Source of the DNA: Pilimelia anulata
GTDB lineage: Bacteria > Actinomycetota > Actinomycetes > Mycobacteriales > Micromonosporaceae
Reading direction: 5' to 3'
DNA: 64,000 nucleotides
NCBI RefSeq assembly: GCF_014647895.1
Contig: NZ_BMQB01000008.1
Coordinates: 178,928-242,927, forward strand
This document shows positions 59,707 to 64,000 of this stretch, in pieces. Both the position numbers and the translations under genes were made by a program. Each line of letters starts with the position of its first letter. Positions within the stretch are counted from its first letter, which is position 1. The notes under the pieces were generated by a model. The model did not search any database and was not told the DNA's origin. It saw only the letters and a program-made list of their open reading frames with translations.

Positions 59707-60792
59707 TCACCGGCCGAGCGCCGGTACCGCGGCCGCCGCCAGGTCGAGGTAGTGCCCGGCCCACCCGGCGAACGTGGCGCCGCCCGGCCGCCGCCGGTGC
59801 TGGCACAGGAAGCCCCACAGCTCGGCCCGGTCCAGCAGCAGGTACGCGGGGAACCGGGCGGCCAGGCCGGGCCGCGCCGGCCGCCGGTCCAGGTACCCGC
59901 CGACGAACGCCCGGGCGAGGCCGCCGGCCGGGTCCTCGTCGAGGTACGCGCAGAGCTGCCGCGGCAGGTCGGCCTCCGGGTCGCCGTAGTGGCACTCCAT
60001 GAAGTCCAGGACGCCGGTGGTCCGCCAGGCGCCGCCGGGGTCGCGGTCGACCAGCACGTTGCCGGCGTGGAAATCGTGCATGACCACGGTGGCCGGGCCG
60101 GCCGGGTCGGCGGCGTACGGGTCGGCGGCCAGCGCCGGCGCCGCCGCGGCCAGCAACTCCCCGACCCGGGCCAGGTCCGCCGCCGTGGTGCCGGCGGGGT
60201 CGTGCGCGCGGGCCGCCGCCAGCCGGTGCCGGGTCCGGCGGCGGGCCCGTTCGCCGTACCCGATCCGCGGCGCCCGGGCGGCGGCGGCCGGGTCGGGGCG
60301 CCCCCACCAGGCCAGCTCGGTGACCGGGTCGAGCGGGCGGACCCCGCGGCCCGGCTGCCAGCGGCCGGGGTGCGGGCCGGGGACGGCGTGCAGCGCGGCC
60401 AGCGTCGCGCCGAGCAGCGCGGCGACCGGCCCGGCGTCGGCCGCGGACCCGCCGGTCGCGGCGCGGGTGGCCGGGTCGCCGGCGGTCCGGCCGGGCAGCA
60501 GCGGCATGAGCGCGTACGGCCAGCCGAGCAGGTCCGCCCGCGGGTCGACGTGGTACGGCCACGGCGCCGGCAGGCCGTGCCGGGCGAGCAGCCCGGCGAA
60601 GTGCGCCTCGGTGGGCAACTGCCGGTCGGTGTGCGGCGGGCCGCGCAGCACCCACCGGCCGCGGTCGGTGTCGACGGCGTGGTTCTGCCCGAAGCTGCCG
60701 CCGGCCAGCGGCGCCAGGCCGGTCAGCCGGCCGAGCCCGAACCGGTCGAGCGCGCGCTGGACGGCCGCGGCGCGGGGGCGGGCGGCGGGCAC
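59707..60792 (-). CDS. Aminoglycoside phosphotransferase-family kinase
   Basis: 361 residues from a GTG at 60792. The N-lobe has APLAGGSFGQNHAVDTDRGRWVLR; the catalytic loop is VVMHDFHAGNVLVD (catalytic Asp in HDFH, Asn following) and the metal-binding DFG equivalent is GVLDFMECHYGDPEADL. These are the APH/choline-kinase fold elements. The substrate may be an aminoglycoside, a sugar, choline or another small alcohol. Its start lies about 70 bases inside the end of the upstream GT2 gene, indicating coupling; phosphorylation of a sugar or glycan precursor made or used by the GT2 is possible, though unproven. Confidence 0.9.
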   Translation of the reverse strand: MPAARPRAAAVQRALDRFGLGRLTGLAPLAGGSFGQNHAVDTDRGRWVLRGPPHTDRQLPTEAHFAGLLARHGLPAPWPYHVDPRADLLGWPYALMPLLPGRTAGDPATRAATGGSAADAGPVAALLGATLAALHAVPGPHPGRWQPGRGVRPLDPVTELAWWGRPDPAAAARAPRIGYGERARRRTRHRLAAARAHDPAGTTAADLARVGELLAAAAPALAADPYAADPAGPATVVMHDFHAGNVLVDRDPGGAWRTTGVLDFMECHYGDPEADLPRQLCAYLDEDPAGGLARAFVGGYLDRRPARPGLAARFPAYLLLDRAELWGFLCQHRRRPGGATFAGWAGHYLDLAAAAVPALGR

Positions 60793-62447
60793 GGCGCACC
60801 TCCGGGGTCGGCGGGCGGGCGGGCGCGGCGGCCCGGCGGCCGCCGGAGCCGGGGGCGCCAGCGGAACCGGTCACGCCGGTGGAACCGGGCGCGCCACCCG
60901 TACCGGGCCCGGCCGACGAACCGGCCGAGCGGCCACAGGTGCCAGCATGCCCACAGCAGCGCCCCCGCGTCCAGAGTGGACAGCGCGTGCCGGCTCAGGT
61001 GCACCACGACCGCCGTGCCGAGCAGCGCGCACAGCACCGCCTGCGGCAGCACCAGCCGCGGGTACAGGCCCGGCCGGTGCACCTTGCGGGTCACCGGGCA
61101 GTCCGGCTTGCGCCGCGGGCCGTACCACAGGGCGCGCAGGGCGGCCAGCGCGAACAGCGGCGCCAGGCCGGTGTACACCTGCCGGCCGCGCAGCAGGTCC
61201 CGCCACGGCAGCCGGTCGGCCAGCGACCGGGTGAACAGGGTGCCGGCGGCGAGGTACGCCGCCGTGGCCGCCGCGTACGGCAGCGGCGGGGCCAGCACGG
61301 CCCGCCGGTCCAGCAGCAGGGCGGCGGCCGGGGCGAGGATCAGCGCCAGCGTCGGGAACGCGGTGAGGTAGTAGGCGGCCTGCTCGGTCAGGTGCGCCCG
61401 CTGCCGGCCGGTCAGGCCGCGGGCCCACAGCGGGCAGCGCCAGAGGAACGTGCGCAGGGTGTCCAGCGCCCAGGTGCCGCGCTGCCGGTACACGTTCGGC
61501 AGGTCCTCCGGGGCGATCTGGGCGACGGCGCCGCGCACCGGCAGGTGGGTGCCGCGGCGGCCGGTGCGCCAAGCGACGTACCCGGAGTACACGTCCTCGA
61601 CCAGGCTCCACGTCGGCAGGCCGCCGATCGCCCGCAGGTCGGCGCGGCGCCAGACCAGCCCGCTGCCGCACGGCGGGACGGCCCCGGCGGCGTCCCGGGA
61701 GTACAGCACCCCGCGGTAGAACAGCGCGTGCCGGTTGCCGAACGGGTCCCCCGGCGACACCCGGGCGTCCTTGATCGTCTGGGCGTAGGCCAGCTCGGGG
61801 CGGGCGGCGAGGTGCCCGACCACCCGGCGCAGGAACAGCGGGTCGCCGACCAGGTCGTCGGCGTCCCGGAACTCGACGTACCGGGCGGCGGGCGCGACCG
61901 CGTCGAGCAGGTCCAGGGCGGCGTTGAGGTTGCCGGCCTTGCCGGCGCCGCGGCGGGCGGCGGCGCCGCGCGGCGGCGGGCGCAGGTAGTGCAGGGCCGG
62001 CGCCGGGTAGCCGGCGGCCAGCTCCGCGACCAGCGCCCGCACCGCGGCCCGCCCGGCGTCGTCGCCGACGACCAGCACCAGCCCGTCGCCGGGCCAGTCC
62101 TGGTCGAGCACGCTGCACAGGGTCCGGCGCAGCATCGGCACCGGCTCGCCGCTGGTCGGGACGACGACCGCGACCGGCGGCTCGGCGCCGCGGGGCAGCG
62201 GCGGCGGCAGCGCCGGGTGGCTGCGGTGCCAGTGGTTGACCACCGCCAGCCACACCTGGCCGACGAACAGCGCGTGCGCCCCGGCGACCGGCGCGGCCAG
62301 CCACGGCGCGGCCGGGTTCAGGGTGGCGACGGTCCAGCCCAGGTAACCGGCGCCGAGGGCCGCGGCCAGGAGGCCGAGCAGCCGGCGCCGGCGGTCGGCC
62401 CGCCGCTGCGCCGGCGTCGCCGGGGTGCGGCGCGAGGGGTGGGCCAT
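60723..62447 (-). CDS. Membrane GT2 glycosyltransferase (cellulose-synthase-like)
   Basis: 574 residues from the ATG at 62447 (MAHPSRRTP). Two TM helices near 25-75 are followed by a GT-A domain: PVAVVVPTSGEPVPMLRRTL, VLVVGDDAGRAAVRALV, GAGKAGNLNAALDLL, VEFRDADDLVGDPLF (DADD), SGLVWRRADLRAIGGLPTWSLVEDVYSGY (ED) and YRQRGTWALDTL. About six TM helices fill the end. The QxxRW motif is changed to QRGTW, with Thr in place of the catalytic-helix Arg, which may alter processivity or activity. The tail of about 45 residues is Arg/Pro-rich and overlaps the phosphotransferase gene. Donor and acceptor unknown. Confidence 0.9.
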   Translation of the reverse strand: MAHPSRRTPATPAQRRADRRRRLLGLLAAALGAGYLGWTVATLNPAAPWLAAPVAGAHALFVGQVWLAVVNHWHRSHPALPPPLPRGAEPPVAVVVPTSGEPVPMLRRTLCSVLDQDWPGDGLVLVVGDDAGRAAVRALVAELAAGYPAPALHYLRPPPRGAAARRGAGKAGNLNAALDLLDAVAPAARYVEFRDADDLVGDPLFLRRVVGHLAARPELAYAQTIKDARVSPGDPFGNRHALFYRGVLYSRDAAGAVPPCGSGLVWRRADLRAIGGLPTWSLVEDVYSGYVAWRTGRRGTHLPVRGAVAQIAPEDLPNVYRQRGTWALDTLRTFLWRCPLWARGLTGRQRAHLTEQAAYYLTAFPTLALILAPAAALLLDRRAVLAPPLPYAAATAAYLAAGTLFTRSLADRLPWRDLLRGRQVYTGLAPLFALAALRALWYGPRRKPDCPVTRKVHRPGLYPRLVLPQAVLCALLGTAVVVHLSRHALSTLDAGALLWACWHLWPLGRFVGRARYGWRARFHRRDRFRWRPRLRRPPGRRARPPADPGGAPCPPPAPAPRPSSARSTGSGSAG

Positions 62448-62630
62448 CCGTTCACGATAGGCAACCGGCGCCGCCACGCGGTGTTACGGCCGTCGCTATG
62501 AGACGGTTCACAGTCCGGACCGGTACCAGCCGGTAGCGATCGTCCGATGTGGCCCTCTAGGCTGACGAACGTCAATCGTGGATGCTGCCGCATCCGCGAG
62601 TCGTCCATCCCACTGCCGGGGAGGCATTGC

Positions 62631-63083
62631 ATGACCAGCACCACTGCCAGGCTCCTGTCCGCCGGGGCCGCCGCGGCGCTCGCGATCACCGGGATCGCGG
62701 TCGGTTCGCCGGCCAGCGCCGCCGCACCGTCCGTCCAGACGTTCAAGAACGTGGCCACGGGCTTCTGCCTGGACAGCAACGCCGCCAAGCAGGCATACAC
62801 GCACGGCTGCAACGGCGGCAACTACCAGAAGTGGGACGTCCAGTCCAGCGGCGGCGTCGTCCTGAAGAACGTCGCCACCGGCTTCTGTCTCGACAGCAAC
62901 GCCGCCAAGCAGGCGTACACCCACGCCTGCAACGGCGGCAGCTACCAGAAGTGGACCGTCCTGCGCCGCGGCGGCGACGTCGGCTTCAAGAACGTCGCCA
63001 CCGGCTTCTGCCTCGACAGCAACGCCGCCAAGCAGCTCTACACGCACGCCTGCAACGGCGGCAACTACCAGTGGTGGAACTAG
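62631..63083 (+). CDS. Secreted ricin-type (beta-trefoil) lectin-like protein
   Basis: 150 residues; GGGGAGG lies six bases before the ATG. Signal peptide about 1-31 (ALAITGIAVGSPASAAA). Three nearly identical units follow at 38-68, 78-108 and 119-149, each starting FKNVATGFCLDSNAAKQ or LKNVATGFCLDSN and ending CNGGNYQKW (QxW motif; the third ends QWW). Each unit has two Cys for one disulfide. This is a minimal single beta-trefoil of the ricin B/CBM13 type, binding sugars outside the cell. The near identity of the repeats at the protein level suggests recent duplication or selection for three equal sites. Two strong hairpins follow the gene. Confidence 0.93.
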   Translation: MTSTTARLLSAGAAAALAITGIAVGSPASAAAPSVQTFKNVATGFCLDSNAAKQAYTHGCNGGNYQKWDVQSSGGVVLKNVATGFCLDSNAAKQAYTHACNGGSYQKWTVLRRGGDVGFKNVATGFCLDSNAAKQLYTHACNGGNYQWWN

Positions 63084-63117
63084 CCCTGCCGGGCCCTGCC
63101 CACCACTGATCGACACC

Positions 63118-63170
63118 GACCCCCTGCCGGGGGTCACCGGACCCGCCGCGGGGCTTCCCGCGGCGGGTCC
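63118..63170 (+). terminator. Two adjacent perfect hairpins after the lectin gene
   Basis: GACCCCC (63118-63124) pairs with GGGGGTC (63129-63135). A 14-bp perfect stem then follows, 63139-63152 with 63157-63170 and a 4-base loop. They lie 35 bases past the lectin stop and well before the MbtH gene, separating the lectin from the NRPS unit. Confidence 0.8.
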
Positions 63171-63314
63171 GCCGCGTTCCCGGCCGTCGCCGGCGCCGCG
63201 GGAAGAATCCGGGAAGCCCCCGGTAAGCGCCGACCGCCACGCTGGCCCCGGTGCCCCCGCCCCGGCCGGGCACCGCCGCACCCGCGGCCGCCCCCGCTGC
63301 TGAGGAGCCCCGGC

Positions 63315-63533
63315 ATGAACCCCTTCGACGACGAGAACGGCCGCTTCACCGTCCTGGTCAACGACGAGAACCAGCACTCGCTGTGGCCGTCCTTCGTGGA
63401 CGTGCCCGCCGGCTGGACCGTCGCCCTGCCGGAGACCACGCGGGCGGAGTGCCTGGCGTACGTCGAGGCGAACTGGGTGGACATGCGCCCGCGCAGCCTC
63501 GTCGACGCCATGCGCGCCGACCGGCCGGCCTAG
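63315..63533 (+). CDS. MbtH-like protein (NRPS partner)
   Basis: 72 residues, the family's usual size. The signature is complete: NPFDDENGRFTVLVNDENQHSLWPSFVDVPAGWTVAL, then TRAECLAYVEANWVDMRPRSL. The three conserved tryptophans (HSLWP, AGWTV, NWVDMRP) dock onto adenylation domains. MbtH proteins stabilise and activate NRPS adenylation domains. It starts 50 bases before the NRPS gene and thus marks the beginning of a nonribosomal peptide cluster. GAGGAG lies 7-12 bases before the ATG. Confidence 0.97.
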   Translation: MNPFDDENGRFTVLVNDENQHSLWPSFVDVPAGWTVALPETTRAECLAYVEANWVDMRPRSLVDAMRADRPA

Positions 63534-63583
63534 CCGCGCCGCCGCCCCGGACCGCCCGCCCCGTCGCCGAGAGAGAGCTTCCC

Positions 63584-64000
63584 ATGGTCCCGTTGTCGTC
63601 CGCGCAGCGCCGGTTGTGGTTCCTGTACCGCTACGAGGGACCCTCGGCGACGTACAACATCCCGGTCCTCACCCGCCTGCACGGCCCGGTCGACGTGCCC
63701 GCGCTGCGCGCCGCCGTCGGCGACCTGATGGCCCGGCACGACATCCTGCGCACCGTGTACGGCGAGGCCGACGGGGAGCCCGGCCAGCGCGTCCTGCCGA
63801 TCGCCGACACGCCGGTGGACTTCGCCGCCGCCCGGGTCACCGCCGCCGAGGCGGACGCGGCCGCGGAGCGGCTGTGCCGCCGGCCGTTCGACCTGGAGTC
63901 GGAGCCGCCGCTGCGGGTGCGCCTCTACACCATCAGCGACGACGAGCACCTGCTCGCCATCTGCCTGCACCACATCGCCGGCGACGGCACCTCCATGACA
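63584..64000 (+). CDS. Nonribosomal peptide synthetase, N-terminal condensation domain (partial)
   Basis: Open to the window edge; 139 residues are visible. Start ATG with GAGAGAG upstream. Condensation-domain motifs in order: VPLSSAQRRLWFLYRYEGPSATYNIP (C1), MARHDILRTVYGE (C2) and LLAICLHHIAGDGTSM, the catalytic HHxxxDG (C3). The domain is at the very N-terminus, so this is either an elongation protein taking a peptide from another subunit or a starter with an acylating condensation domain. The short linker before C1 lacks an obvious docking helix. With MbtH it opens an NRPS cluster that continues to the right. The product is unknown. Confidence 0.95.
   Translation, partial: MVPLSSAQRRLWFLYRYEGPSATYNIPVLTRLHGPVDVPALRAAVGDLMARHDILRTVYGEADGEPGQRVLPIADTPVDFAAARVTAAEADAAAERLCRRPFDLESEPPLRVRLYTISDDEHLLAICLHHIAGDGTSMT

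Noticed and set aside
60790..60860. Possible separate start for the third GT2 or an overlap annotation error with the phosphotransferase
   Set aside because: Both frames stay open with good motifs; the overlapping part is only the Arg/Pro-rich tail of the GT2, so both genes were kept.
62742..63076. Regular repeats resembling a CRISPR array
   Set aside because: The period of about 120 bases and the in-frame coding show protein repeats of a trefoil lectin, not short repeats with unique spacers.

Overview
This window is one very GC-rich, densely packed stretch of a high-GC actinomycete chromosome. GTG starts are common, many genes overlap by 4 bases (GTGA/ATGA junctions), secreted proteins carry Ala-rich signal peptides, and no tRNA, rRNA, CRISPR array or insertion sequence was seen. 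The secreted DNRLRE-type protein, the DasR-type chitinase operator, the LuxR-type two-component system and the NRPS/MbtH start all fit a filamentous actinomycete. Micromonosporaceae is my best guess, by inference only.

Layout. 1-2.7 kb: the tail of a ScfR/RamB-like regulator, a chemoreceptor-like protein and a GNAT acetyltransferase. 2.8-11.1 kb: a surface-glycoconjugate locus. It holds a secreted protein with a C-terminal sorting-like tail, then a tightly coupled run of PIG-L deacetylase, GT2 glycosyltransferase, a large exosortase/ATP-grasp fusion, UDP-GlcNAc 2-epimerase and HAD hydrolase. A second GT2 and a 51-residue microprotein with an LADTG-TM-Arg tail follow. 11.2-17.0 kb: secreted beta-propeller proteins, a DNRLRE protein and a putative lipoprotein. 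17.1-20.5 kb: a dicarboxylate symporter, a short-chain dehydrogenase interrupted by a stop codon, and a LysR regulator. 21.3-27.0 kb: an M14 carboxypeptidase and a sulfonate-sulfur region (SsuC/SsuA-like ABC parts without an ATPase, SfnB-like and SsuD-like flavoenzymes). 27.1-37.8 kb: an MFS exporter, an HEXXH secreted protein, a vanadium haloperoxidase-like enzyme, a 977-residue membrane receptor-like protein, PurU, a trypsin-like protease and a TasA/camelysin-like secreted protein.

38.1-43.5 kb is a chitin-degradation block with three GH18 enzymes. The first two share one promoter/leader architecture that includes a DasR-like site. 43.6-50.3 kb carries a peroxiredoxin, a decayed alcohol dehydrogenase, small unknown genes and three tandem, overlapping PQQ-type beta-propeller genes. 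50.5-56.3 kb has a secreted phospholipase A2, a MacB/FtsX-type ABC exporter pair and a divergent histidine kinase/response regulator pair whose kinase has a tandem-repeat expansion in its ATPase domain. 56.5-62.4 kb has a VOC/NTF2 pair, a DUF485/ActP acetate-permease pair, a phosphotransferase and a third GT2. 62.6 kb to the end has a three-repeat ricin-type lectin, an MbtH gene and the first condensation domain of an NRPS that runs off the window.

The most interesting unit is the exosortase-ATP-grasp operon. In one transcript it combines sugar-nucleotide epimerisation, glycosyl transfer, deacetylation, a ligase and a cysteine transpeptidase-like membrane enzyme. Two neighbouring small proteins have the signal-TM-Arg tails expected of sortase or exosortase substrates.
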